Assembly (NCBI GenBank): GCA_910586975.1
Contig: CAJUKX010000025.1
Span: 2,076-39,025 of the forward strand
DNA: 36,950 bases
Direction: 5' to 3'
From: an uncultured Muribaculaceae bacterium
Lineage (GTDB): Bacteria > Bacteroidota > Bacteroidia > Bacteroidales > Muribaculaceae
Shown here: piece after piece, positions 1 to 8,300 of the stretch
How positions within the stretch are numbered: position 1 is the stretch's first letter
How the letters are laid out: every line of letters starts with the position of its first letter
Program-made: the position numbers and the translations under genes
The notes under the pieces: model-generated
The model's database searches: none
Seen by the model: only the letters and a program-made list of their open reading frames with translations
What the model was told of the DNA's origin: nothing

Positions 1-834
1 AGACTACGATAACCGCCACATGGAATGAGACCGATAAATGGAAATCCGGCTCGGCTTCGTTTAAGGTTACTGTCAATGCTCCGACCCCCGAAAAGCAGGA
101 ATTTGTGCCTAATTTTACAGATCTTACACTCAATGTAGGCGATAGCCGTGCACTTGGCTTGCCAACTGATGCACCGGCAATCAGCTATGCCACAAGCCAA
201 GCCGCAGTAGCTATTGTTGAAAATAATGCTGTTGTAGCCAAAGGTGCCGGCGAGACTACGATAACCGCCACATGGAATGAGACCGATAAATGGAAATCCG
301 GCTCGGCGTCGTTCAAGGTTACGGTCAATGCTCCGGCAACCGAGAAGCAAGAATTTGTGCCTAATTTCGCAGATCTTACCCTCAATGTAGGCGACAGCCG
401 CGCTCTTGGTCTGCCGACTGATGCACCGGCAATTAGCTATGCCACAAGCCAAGCCGCAGTAGCCATTGTTGAAAATAACGCTGTTGTAGCTAAAGGCGCG
501 GGTGAGACTACGATAACCGCCACATGGAATGAGACCGATAAATGGAAATCCGGTTCGTCATCGTTCAAGGTTACTGTCAATGCTCCGACCCCCGAAAAGC
601 AGGAATTTGTGCCTAATTTCACAGACCTTACCCTCAATTTAGGTGACAGCCGTGCCCTTGGTTTGCCGACTGATGCACCGGCCATTAGCTATGCCACAAG
701 CCAAGTCGCAGTAGCCATTGTTGAAAATAACGCTGTTGTAGCAAAAGGTGCCGGTGAGACTACGATAACAGCCACATGGAATGAGACCGATAAATGGAAA
801 TCAGGTTCGGCTTCGTTTAAGGTGACAGTCAGAG
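1..834 (+). repeat. Tandem array of 252-bp in-frame repeats
   Basis: Unit boundaries marked by the sequence GAATTTGTGCC fall at 99, 351 and 603, exactly 252 bp (84 codons) apart. A partial unit occupies 1-98 and the last unit diverges near 830. Copies differ at few sites, many of them synonymous. Amino-acid changes include T/A in NF(T/A)D, V/L in LN(V/L)GD and A/V in SQ(A/V)A. The array continues past the left edge, so total copy number is unknown. Confidence 0.95.
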
Positions 835-2006
835 GTAATCCCGGCGAACCTGTCGATCCCCAACTCACCTTCCAGCACTCGCTTGTAAGAGGACAAATAG
901 GATGGGGTGCCATTTCGCAAGCAGCCATTTACCGGGGCGACGGCATTTTGCGTTATACTTCCAGCGACCCGAATGTAGCCGAGGTAGATGCACTCACCGG
1001 CGTAATTAAAAATGTAAAGCGCGAAGGCCAGACCATTATACAAGCAACTCTGTCGGCCACGTCGCAGTACAAGGCTGCCAACGCAAGCTACACCCTGCAG
1101 ATAGAGGCAGCTCCGACAGACAAAAACTTGAAATTCGACCGTATAACCTCCGGCGGTTTTGCACGCACACCGTTCACCGTAAAAAAGATAAACAAGAATT
1201 ATGTGCAATACACAGTCGACGGACTCAAGAATTACGAATACAAAATAAACATTATCGACGACATACTCGAGGTAAATGTAAGAATCCCCGGTATCTACAC
1301 ACTCAGGGCATCGGCAGCCGACGGCACCGGCAATGCCTTGATGCAACTGATAATTTTCCCGCCGATAGAGATTACACCCACCTACGGCGAGATAGACCCC
1401 GACCACCAGGACGTAGTATTGTTTGACGAAGTCGACGGCTCGGTAAAGATAAAATTCGAAGATTCACCGATATACAAGGTAAGCATCGACGGCGTTCCGT
1501 TTACCGGAACAGAAATACCAGTGCGCTCAGATATGGCAATATGCTACACACTGCAATATGCCTCGATGCCATTTTCGGCCGATGCCTGGATATACCTCGT
1601 AATACGTCCATTCTCCCCGAAATACGAATACGATGTAGACCTCAGAAGCTACATCATAATGAGCGATGTGGGTCATATCCTCTACAAGATAGGCGATGCT
1701 GCCGACTGGACCGATACACATTCAGACAAATTTATACTCGGCAGCCAATATTTCGGCGACGAAAAGGCCATGGACATACGGTTGATAACACGCAAATCAA
1801 CCGCCCGACCCGGATACGAAGCTTCGAGCGGCATGGCTACATTCAACCTGCCATCACCTGAAACCTTAGGCATAGAAGATGTTACAATCGACAGTCAAGA
1901 GCCTGAGCTATACGACCTCAACGGCCGCCGTGTTAACGCACCCAATCCACAGCCCGGCATCTATATAATGAAATACCCGAACAAAGCGGTAAAAATAAAG
2001 CTTTAG
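1..2006 (+). CDS. Ig-like (BIG_2-type) repeat surface protein, 5'-truncated by the window edge
   Basis: The frame is open from base 3, so the real start lies to the left; the first GTG (105) is simply an internal Val. The protein begins with almost identical 84-residue modules, each with an Ig-like core (motifs DLTLNVGDSRALGLPTDAP, ISYATSQ, GAGETTITATWNETDKW) ending in KVTVNAP plus a short linker. One partial and three further modules are present, the last cut short. A diverged Ig-like domain follows (about 840-1110 nt), then a longer region I cannot assign. The last ~35 residues (LYDLNGRRV, PGIYIMK, ending KIKL) resemble the T9SS type-A sorting domain common on secreted Bacteroidetes proteins. 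Inference: a secreted or cell-surface adhesin-like protein. A palindromic terminator follows. The ligand is unknown. Confidence 0.85.
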   Translation, partial: TTITATWNETDKWKSGSASFKVTVNAPTPEKQEFVPNFTDLTLNVGDSRALGLPTDAPAISYATSQAAVAIVENNAVVAKGAGETTITATWNETDKWKSGSASFKVTVNAPATEKQEFVPNFADLTLNVGDSRALGLPTDAPAISYATSQAAVAIVENNAVVAKGAGETTITATWNETDKWKSGSSSFKVTVNAPTPEKQEFVPNFTDLTLNLGDSRALGLPTDAPAISYATSQVAVAIVENNAVVAKGAGETTITATWNETDKWKSGSASFKVTVRGNPGEPVDPQLTFQHSLVRGQIGWGAISQAAIYRGDGILRYTSSDPNVAEVDALTGVIKNVKREGQTIIQATLSATSQYKAANASYTLQIEAAPTDKNLKFDRITSGGFARTPFTVKKINKNYVQYTVDGLKNYEYKINIIDDILEVNVRIPGIYTLRASAADGTGNALMQLIIFPPIEITPTYGEIDPDHQDVVLFDEVDGSVKIKFEDSPIYKVSIDGVPFTGTEIPVRSDMAICYTLQYASMPFSADAWIYLVIRPFSPKYEYDVDLRSYIIMSDVGHILYKIGDAADWTDTHSDKFILGSQYFGDEKAMDIRLITRKSTARPGYEASSGMATFNLPSPETLGIEDVTIDSQEPELYDLNGRRVNAPNPQPGIYIMKYPNKAVKIKL

Positions 2007-2019
2007 AAAAATCACATTC

Positions 2020-2067
2020 ACACGCTGAGGGGCGTGCCGTGAATTCACGGCACGCCCCTCAGCGTGT
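2020..2067. terminator. 48-bp perfect palindrome between convergent genes
   Basis: Arms 2020-2043 and 2044-2067 are exact reverse complements of 24 bases, centred on GAATTC. It lies 13 bp after the stop of the Ig-like gene and 8 bp before the end of the hsdR remnant on the other strand, so it can serve both as a bidirectional terminator. There is no strong T-run on either side. Confidence 0.75.
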
Positions 2068-2075
2068 ACCCCGGC

Positions 2076-3724
2076 TTATGCTACGGTGATGGAGTCGTGG
2101 AGCATGGCTACGAAGCCGGCTACCTGGGCGGCCTTGTTGGGGAAGTGTTTGAGCAATGACTCGCGGAAGATGCGGTTGGTTACAAACACATTCTTTTCCA
2201 TGTCTCCGTTCTGGCAAACGTAGTTCAGTATGTTGTTTATAAATTCTTCTTGCCCGGCGGTAAGAGTATTTGCCGAAATAAAGTCGGAGAACAGCCTGAT
2301 TGCCTTTTGGCGGTCGAGCCCCGACACCTTGCGGATAAATGCCGCCACGGGGATGCCGGCGGTCATTTTCTCGCGTTTCAGATATCGCTCATAGTCTTCT
2401 TTCGTGCCGAGTTCCTTCCACAATATCCGCTCCAGTTCATCTATGTCGGCCGGGGTCAGTTTCTCTATGTTCTGAATTTTTTTCAGAACAGGCAGGTCGC
2501 GGTTATTGGCAAGGAAGTCAAGCACACGTTCCTTGTAAGTGACTGTTGAGTTGACCGAAGCGGCCACACCTCCGTCGCTTATGTCATCCTCTATGTTTAC
2601 AGTGAATGTTTTTCCGGCCTCGCCTTTGAGGAATTTCATCAGCTCGCGAAGTTCTTTTCGCATATTCTCGATAGCCCGTTTCTGATAGTAGCTGTTTGTC
2701 ATAGTCTCCTTTATGGTAAAGTCTGTAATATCCCGACTGCCGCTGCGTCGCGACATTATAAGTTCCAGGTCTTTTTCGGTATGGAAGGCATATAGCCGGC
2801 GTGCAGGATAGCCCATGCCGTCGATTAAGTATATTTCGAAACCGTTGGTGTAGTAGATCACCGGCCTTACTTTATATCTTTTTTCGAGACAGTCGGCATA
2901 TAGTTCAGCCTGATGTTTGCCAATGCCGGCATCTTTGCTTGTGCGTTTGGCCTCGATTACCGCAAGCGGCTTGCCGTCGGCACCAAACAATACATAGTCG
3001 GCATATCCCTTGCCGGTGTTGTTGGGCATTCCGTCGACCTCCACCTCTATGCAAGCCTTTGACGAAGCGATGTCGCCCTCGGTTTCGAGCACCTCCCATC
3101 CGGCCTCGCGCAGCATCAGGTCGATAAACCGGCGGCGCGTCTCGGCTTCTGAGATGTCGCCCCAGCTCAGGTCGGCTTTCACCGCCGGAGCCGCTTCAAC
3201 CTTCTCAGGCTCCACCTTGGCTACAAACGCTTCTGTAGAGGTCGGATTGGTCGGACTTTTCGGACCTGTCGGACTGGTCGGACGAGTCGGACCGGTCTGA
3301 CCGGTCGGGAGCAGCGACCCGTCAAATGGCGCCAGCGAGCTGAGCACCCGCAGTTTCAGCAACACACCGCCTACAAGGTTATACAGGTTGAGAACCTTAA
3401 AGAAAGCATCGCGGCGAGTGACCTTGTCAGATTCATGGGCGCATGGTTGCCGGTTATCCTTATCCAGTTTACGGCACGCATCAACACAGGGTCGGCAATA
3501 AAGTCGGTAAACACGGGCGATGTTGTGAGCCGATATAGGTCGGTGCGCTCGGGCAACTCCACATTCTTCATCTCGTAAATGGCTTTTACAAGCCATTCAA
3601 GGGCCTTGCGGGCATTGATGGCCGATGAGTCGGGCTCGGTATATTGACGCTGCTCGCACAGGTCGCACAACCGGTGCAACTGCGCAAGCTCGGGTATTTC
3701 TTTCAAATAATCAAAGTTCAACAT
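2076..3724 (-). pseudogene. hsdR: Type I restriction endonuclease subunit HsdR, frameshifted and missing its helicase
   Basis: The 5' part (ATG at 3724-3722, frame open to 3371) encodes MLNFDYLKEIPELAQLH through NWIRITGNHA, a DUF4145-like N-terminal domain found on Bacteroidetes HsdR. Homology then switches frame near 3437-3442: one G appears missing in GCGCCC, and the next frame gives AHESDKVTRRDAFFKVLNL. A 9-bp repeat linker follows, then an HSDR_N PD-(D/E)xK nuclease with D (GYAD), E and K (AVIEAKR) and Q (KHQAE) visible. At about 2664, right after NSYYQKRAIE, the frame jumps to the C-terminal helical domain (KLTPADIDELERILWKEL to the end). The whole DEAD-box motor, including Walker A, is absent. 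Family members are about 900 residues; roughly 530 remain. It cannot translocate DNA and is almost certainly non-functional as a type I restriction subunit. Confidence 0.85.
3241..3309. repeat. 9-bp tandem repeat (GTCGGACNN) inside hsdR
   Basis: About eight units of GTCGGACNN run from 3241 to 3309. On the minus strand they encode a Thr/Pro/Gly/Ser-rich tripeptide linker (PTSPTGP-like) between the DUF4145 and HSDR_N domains. A 24-base stretch at 3268-3291 is identical to 4643-4666 in the hsdM remnant. Confidence 0.9.
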
Positions 3725-3735
3725 GGCAGTAAAAT

Positions 3736-4040
3736 TTAATTGAACCAATAATCCATACGGCTGTCAAGCAAAGTTTGCAGTTCCTTGATAGAAGCCTAAA
3801 TATCAGCTTTCTGCGCCTCAATAGCCTCAACCTTAGCCGCATATCGGCTTGTTTATACTGCCCTTCCTAACAATAATAACAGTATTCTCAGGGCATAGAT
3901 AATCATCAGCATAACTCATAATACCTCCACTTCCGTAGATAGGATATAAGCCATTGGGATTTTCAACGGCCTTCTGGTTTTTACCATTGCTTATACTAAG
4001 CACGTTATCCCAGTCTTTTATACTCCAAATTATGCTTCAT
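3736..4040 (-). pseudogene. hsdS: HsdS specificity-subunit remnant (N-terminal TRD start joined to C-terminal end)
   Basis: I translated this stretch by hand. It starts with an ATG at 4040-4038 that overlaps the TGA of the upstream four-helix-bundle gene (ATGA). The reading begins MKHNLEYKRLG, then a frame change gives DNVLSISNGKNQKAVENPNG and IYGSGGIMSYADDYLCPENT, typical of the first target-recognition domain of HsdS. After VRKGSINKPI the frame jumps to KVEAIEAQKADI, an in-frame TAG, then ASIKELQTLLDSRMDYWFN and TAA at 3738-3736, which resembles the C-terminal coiled end of HsdS. About 100 codons remain of a ~400-residue protein. There are at least one frameshift, one large deletion and one nonsense codon. 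The hsdR start follows 11 bp later. Confidence 0.75.
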
Positions 4041-4591
4041 TGTTTATTATTGTTACGATAGTTAATACGGGCGGCAAACATTTGTTCTTTGATACCACCG
4101 TTTTTAAGGAATTGAGCTTGTTGGCTTTCTAAAAGCCGTGCGAGTAGATAAGTTGTCTGATTGATTAGTGAAATCATCAGATTGCAGAATTCCTCCGCAT
4201 TATATGATGAAGCAAACTCCATGGGATTGGCCTTGAATCGGTCTGATTTCAGATACTCTCTTATTTTCAATATTCTTGGATGGTCTTTGTCCCATTTAAT
4301 CAGGTTATGCTGGCGCAGATAGTCCTCATAGTCAAGCATCAGCTCTTCGAGCGAAGCCTTGGCAACGTTGGTAAGCTTTATTTCGGTTTCCTTGGAAGTG
4401 GCCGAGGCAGACGATCCTTCGGCTATATTTTGTTTTCCCGAGCGAGCGGCCTGCTCCATCTGGTCGCATGTGCGACTTCTTGCCGTGATGAATTTTTTCA
4501 CGAAAACAGCAGTGAGATCACAAATGGCTTCTGTCATTTGATAAACTCGCAGGTTGCGGTAGCCACCGGCCTTGGGCAGGAATCCTTTCAT
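4037..4591 (-). CDS. Four-helix-bundle protein (IVS/S23-like with suffix domain)
   Basis: 184 residues. Residues ~10-125 match the four-helix-bundle family related to proteins encoded in 23S rRNA intervening sequences (YRNLRVYQMTEAI, DQMEQAARSGKQNIAEG, LTNVAKASLEELMLDYEDYL). The C-terminal part (MISLINQTTYLLARLLESQQ, FLKNGGIKEQMFAARINYRN) matches the 'suffix' extension seen in Bacteroidetes. Such genes are often embedded between hsdM and hsdS in type I RM operons, as here. It is the only intact reading frame in the locus, and its stop overlaps the hsdS start. Its function is not established; no catalytic motif is visible. It may now be a bystander. Confidence 0.85.
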   Translation of the reverse strand: MKGFLPKAGGYRNLRVYQMTEAICDLTAVFVKKFITARSRTCDQMEQAARSGKQNIAEGSSASATSKETEIKLTNVAKASLEELMLDYEDYLRQHNLIKWDKDHPRILKIREYLKSDRFKANPMEFASSYNAEEFCNLMISLINQTTYLLARLLESQQAQFLKNGGIKEQMFAARINYRNNNKQ

Positions 4592-4615
4592 GGCATGTTT
4601 CCTTTCTGTTTGAGG

Positions 4616-5194
4616 TTAGAGGATTGGGGTGTTAGAGGATGGGTCGGACTGGTCGGACGAGTCGGACAAGTCTGACAGGTCTGAAGAGTCTGACTTGTCT
4701 ATTATTAACAGGTGTAGTTTTTGCAGGCTTTGCAGGCATTTGTTTTCGAGCGAGTCAATGCCGTCAACAATCTTCACAAGCACTTTGGGGCTTTGAATCA
4801 AGAACACGGCATTGCCCATAAAACGGGAATAGGCCGAGTCAGAGCCGGTATTGAGATTCTTGATATATGGAAACACGTTGCGGCTGATGGTGCGATACAT
4901 CCTGTCGGCATCATAATGCTTGAAGGTGTGCCAGCGCAGCTCCTCAACGGGCACATCCTCGTCGGTCTCAGGATTGTGCCACGTACCGTAGGCAAAGGTG
5001 GCATCGTCAGCAGCCATCTCAATGCCGAGCTGACGCGAGAGGCTCTCCTGCTGTACCTGCACATCGTCGAGCATCTTCATGAAAAGAAGATAGGTCATCT
5101 GCTCAAGCACAGACATAGGGTTGGTGATACCTGAACCCTCCCAGAAGGTTCTCCATATTTGGTCGATTTGATTCTTGATCTGCCCGGTTATCAT
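4616..5194 (-). pseudogene. hsdM: Type I methyltransferase HsdM, N-terminal stub
   Basis: 192 residues. Residues 1-~148 match the helical HsdM N-terminal domain (MITGQIKNQIDQIWRTFWEG, SVLEQMTYLLFMKMLDD, NVFPYIKNLN, NAVFLIQSPKVLVKIVDGID). The sequence then departs from the family and ends in an Asp/Ser-rich tail (SDSSDLSDLSDSSDQ) encoded by a 9-bp repeat. The SAM-binding and NPPF/NPPY catalytic motifs of the ~500-residue enzyme are missing, so it cannot methylate DNA. It is the first gene of the locus, followed by the four-helix-bundle gene after a 24-bp gap. Confidence 0.8.
4643..4696. repeat. 9-bp tandem repeat (GTCGGAC/GTCTGAC) in the hsdM tail
   Basis: Six 9-bp units run from 4643 to 4696; the first three are GTCGGACNN and the next three GTCTGANNN. 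They supply the aberrant Asp/Ser tail of the hsdM remnant. The first 24 bases are identical to bases inside the hsdR array. Confidence 0.85.
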
Positions 5195-5277
5195 GATTGC
5201 ATTTGGTGATGATATGGTTTAATAAGCGAAGTTACAAAAAAATTTATAACTCCGGGCTGTAAACTTGTATAAATATG

Positions 5278-5318
5278 AAAAGAGACCGTGTGACTTTGAT
5301 TGCCGCACGGTCTCTTTT
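5278..5318 (-). terminator. Intrinsic terminator of the GH43-GH35 gene
   Basis: Perfect 13-bp stem AAAAGAGACCGTG (5278-5290) with CACGGTCTCTTTT (5306-5318) and a 15-base loop. On the minus strand it lies 15 bp after the stop of the glycosidase gene and ends in TTTT. The A-rich flank may also let it stop transcription in the opposite direction. Confidence 0.8.
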
Positions 5319-5333
5319 ATAATGAAAGGATTA

Positions 5334-8300
5334 TCAGAAATTAAATGGTGTTTTCTTTACGTAAACCTTGAAGTCTTTGATTGCGCCGGGAACTTCGCTT
5401 TCCATGCGCGGCAGGTATTGGATACCGCTGAGGGTATGCTCTGCTCCGAGGTCAATCACAAACGAGTGGGGGAAGGGTGTGCCGGGCTCGGTACTCCAGT
5501 AAGTTGATTCCTGAAGGTCGAAGAGTTTGTCGGCCGAGCGGTTCACGCCTTTCATGTTTTCGCTGTCGGCGTATGCTACTGTCCAAGGTTCGCGCGAGAG
5601 GCGTTCGCCCTTGTCGTTGAGCACATAGAATTCAGCGATGCATGCGAGGTCTTTGCCGTCAATCGAATTAAGAGCTTCAACACACAGATAGCGACCGGTG
5701 GGTTCAGAGTCAAACTTCACTTCCTGCCATCCGTTGCCTGCTGCGAAAGAGCCTTGAGCCACGGGTTTCTCGCCGTTGAGCTTGAGTTCCTGGCCGGGCA
5801 GGCGGTGGGTGAGGGGTTTCTGCACGAGAAGCTGGTCGAGCTTAGGCTCCTTGAGACCTTCAGACTTGGCTTCGCGCGGGCCCAGGATGTCGAATATCAC
5901 AATCTTGTTCTCGCCCTTCTTAAGCCAGCATCCGGGCATGTAGAGAGTCTGCTGCGGCCCGATTTCCCAGATTCGTCCCATAGGATGACCGTTGACGTAA
6001 ACAAGTCCTTTGCCCCATGTCTCGAAGTTGAGGAATGTATCGGAGGGCTTGTCAACATTGAATGTGGCCTGATATACACCGCGGGGCATGCGGCCGTTCT
6101 CGTCCTTTGAGAAGTTTTCAATGGGCTCGAACTTCATCGATTCGTAGAAGCTGAGTACGTCGGGCAGTTGATATACCTTCCAATCCTTGAGGTCGCATAC
6201 AAATTTGTGGCCGTCGTTGTCGATGGTAAGTGTGACGTTGTCGGTGATACCCTTGAAGTCCTTGATTGCACGACCGAAGTTGATTCGGCCCATGGCTTCA
6301 ACAAATATGTCGAGTCGGGCACCCTTCTTGCAGGCGGGGATCATCAGAGATTTCTCGCCGTTTCGGCGGTCGAGTTTGCCAATGAATTTACCGTCGATGA
6401 ATATCTGGCCATAGTCGTGCACATCGTTTACAGAGAGCAGGGCGCCGTTGGGCAGCGCGGGCAGGGCAGTGCTGTAGATGATGCTGCCGAATCCCTGATC
6501 GTATTCTTCCATGGTCTTGATATTCTTGTCGGAAACCGGCTCGGGAAGGTTGGCAAAGAGCGGTGCTACTTCTGTGAACTTAAATTCCTTGACAGCAACA
6601 GGCTTGATTGTAGCAGGAATCTTGGGGAGCTTTTTGCCTCCGTTGTATTTGGCAAGGGTATTGCGCAGCTCGGTATATTTGGGGGTGATCTGACCCGATT
6701 CGCTGATGGGGGCGTCGTAGTCGTACGAAGTGACGTCGGGCGCGAATCCGGGCGAGTTAGCGCCGGCCCAGTGGCCCCAGTTGGTACCGCCGTGGGTCAT
6801 ATAGAGGCTGAACGAGATGTTCTTGGAGAGCATTTCGTCGATGCCGGCAATCATGTCGGCGGCGGCACGGGTCTCGTGGTTGGCACCCCACTTGTCAAAC
6901 CAACCGCTCCAGAATTCAGAGCACATCAGCGGGCTGTTGGGGCGTACTTTCTTGAGCTTGGCAAACTGCTGGTCGATGTTGGCACCGGTGCCGAAGTTCA
7001 TTGTCCAGATAAGGTCGTCAAGGCCGTTGTTGAGGAAGTTTGAAGACCAGTCGCACTGGAACAGAGTCACGTTTTCGCCGAAGTTCTTGCGCAGCATGTC
7101 GCGAATCTCGGCCACGTAGGGTTTGTCGGTTCCGTAAGAGCCGTATTCGTTCTCAACCTGCACCATGATTATGGGGCCGCCGTTTTCTACGGTGAGATCC
7201 TTAACCTGGTCGGCCACAGCCTTCTGGAATTTGTCGACGCGCTCCATGAAGTAGGGATCCTGCTCGCGCAGACGTATGTCTTTCTTCTTGAGGAGCCACC
7301 AGGGCAGTCCGCCCATTTCCCATTCGGCACATACGTAGGGACCGGGGCGCAGTATTACCTTCATGTCGTGCTTTTTGCACAGCTCGATGAATTTGCGGAT
7401 ATCGTTCTGACCCGAGAAGTCAAATTCGTCGGGCTTGGGTTCGTGGGCATTCCAGAATACATACAGGCAGATGGTGTTCATGCCCAGAGCCTTGCACAGC
7501 TCAATGCGCTGTTCCCAGTAGTCGGCGGGGATGCGCGGATAGTGCAGCTCAGCGGCTTTAACCACAAAGGGTTCGCCGTTGAGCAGGAATGTGCCGTCGC
7601 CGGCCTCGAAACGGGGCTGATCTTCAAACTGCCACATGCTCCACTGTTCAGCCCATGGAATTGTGATCTTGTTGTCGCTGAAGTCTATCGGGAGCCAGAT
7701 GTATCGAGAGTCCTCAAGGTCGGTCTTGTTCCAGCGGTCAAACATGGCCACGTAGAGGTCTTTCTTGCCATGCACGGGCTGCACGTAGGTGCTTTGTCCG
7801 TAGAAAGTCTTGTCGGCATCCTTGCCGGTGCAGGGGTCGCCGATCACGGTCCAGTCGCCCATTATTGAGTCGGCCACGGCCAGCTCGGCCTTGTTGGGGT
7901 CCCAGCCGGTGCAGCCCGACGACAGCATGTAGTACTTGCCATCGTGCTTGAAGACTGCAGGAGCCTCGCGCGCCTGACCTATGAAATTGCGGGTGTAGCG
8001 GCCCGAGGGGCGCAGATAGTCGGCTGTAAGCTCGTTGATGTAGAGAGTCTGGTTGTTTTCAGAAGAAGCGAACTGATAAGCACGGCCATCGTCGTCAACA
8101 AAAACAGTCTGGTCGCGGCTCATGGCGCCGTTGGGTCTGAAGCTGCCCAGATATTCAAAGGGTCCGGTAGGAGAGTCGGCCACGGCCACACCGGCAGCGG
8201 CCTTGCTGTAATCGGCGCTCTCAACGTGAGCCCACATTACAAATTTGCCGGTCTTGGCATTATATACCACTTTGGGGCGTTCGAGCACCTTGCTCGGGTG

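Noticed and set aside
1..834. CRISPR-like periodicity
   Set aside because: The 252-bp units are contiguous, coding and near-identical over their whole length, with no spacers.
801..1406. 201-codon minus-strand open frame in the Ig-like gene, plus three repeated short ones at 185-928
   Set aside because: Shadows of the plus-strand gene; the short ones repeat only because the 252-bp units repeat.
3241..3309. CRISPR or integron-like short repeat array
   Set aside because: A 9-bp tandem microsatellite without unique spacers, embedded in coding sequence.
2076..5194. A new minimal defence system made of HsdM-N, four-helix bundle and helicase-less HsdR
   Set aside because: The hsdR frameshift and the frameshift and nonsense codon in the hsdS remnant point to decay, not a streamlined system; kept as a finding only.
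6168..7043. 291-codon plus-strand open frame inside the glycosidase gene, and similar ones at 7368-7868 and 7944-8621
   Set aside because: They are antisense to strong GH43/GH35 motifs and show no recognisable protein; high-GC third positions keep the opposite frame open.
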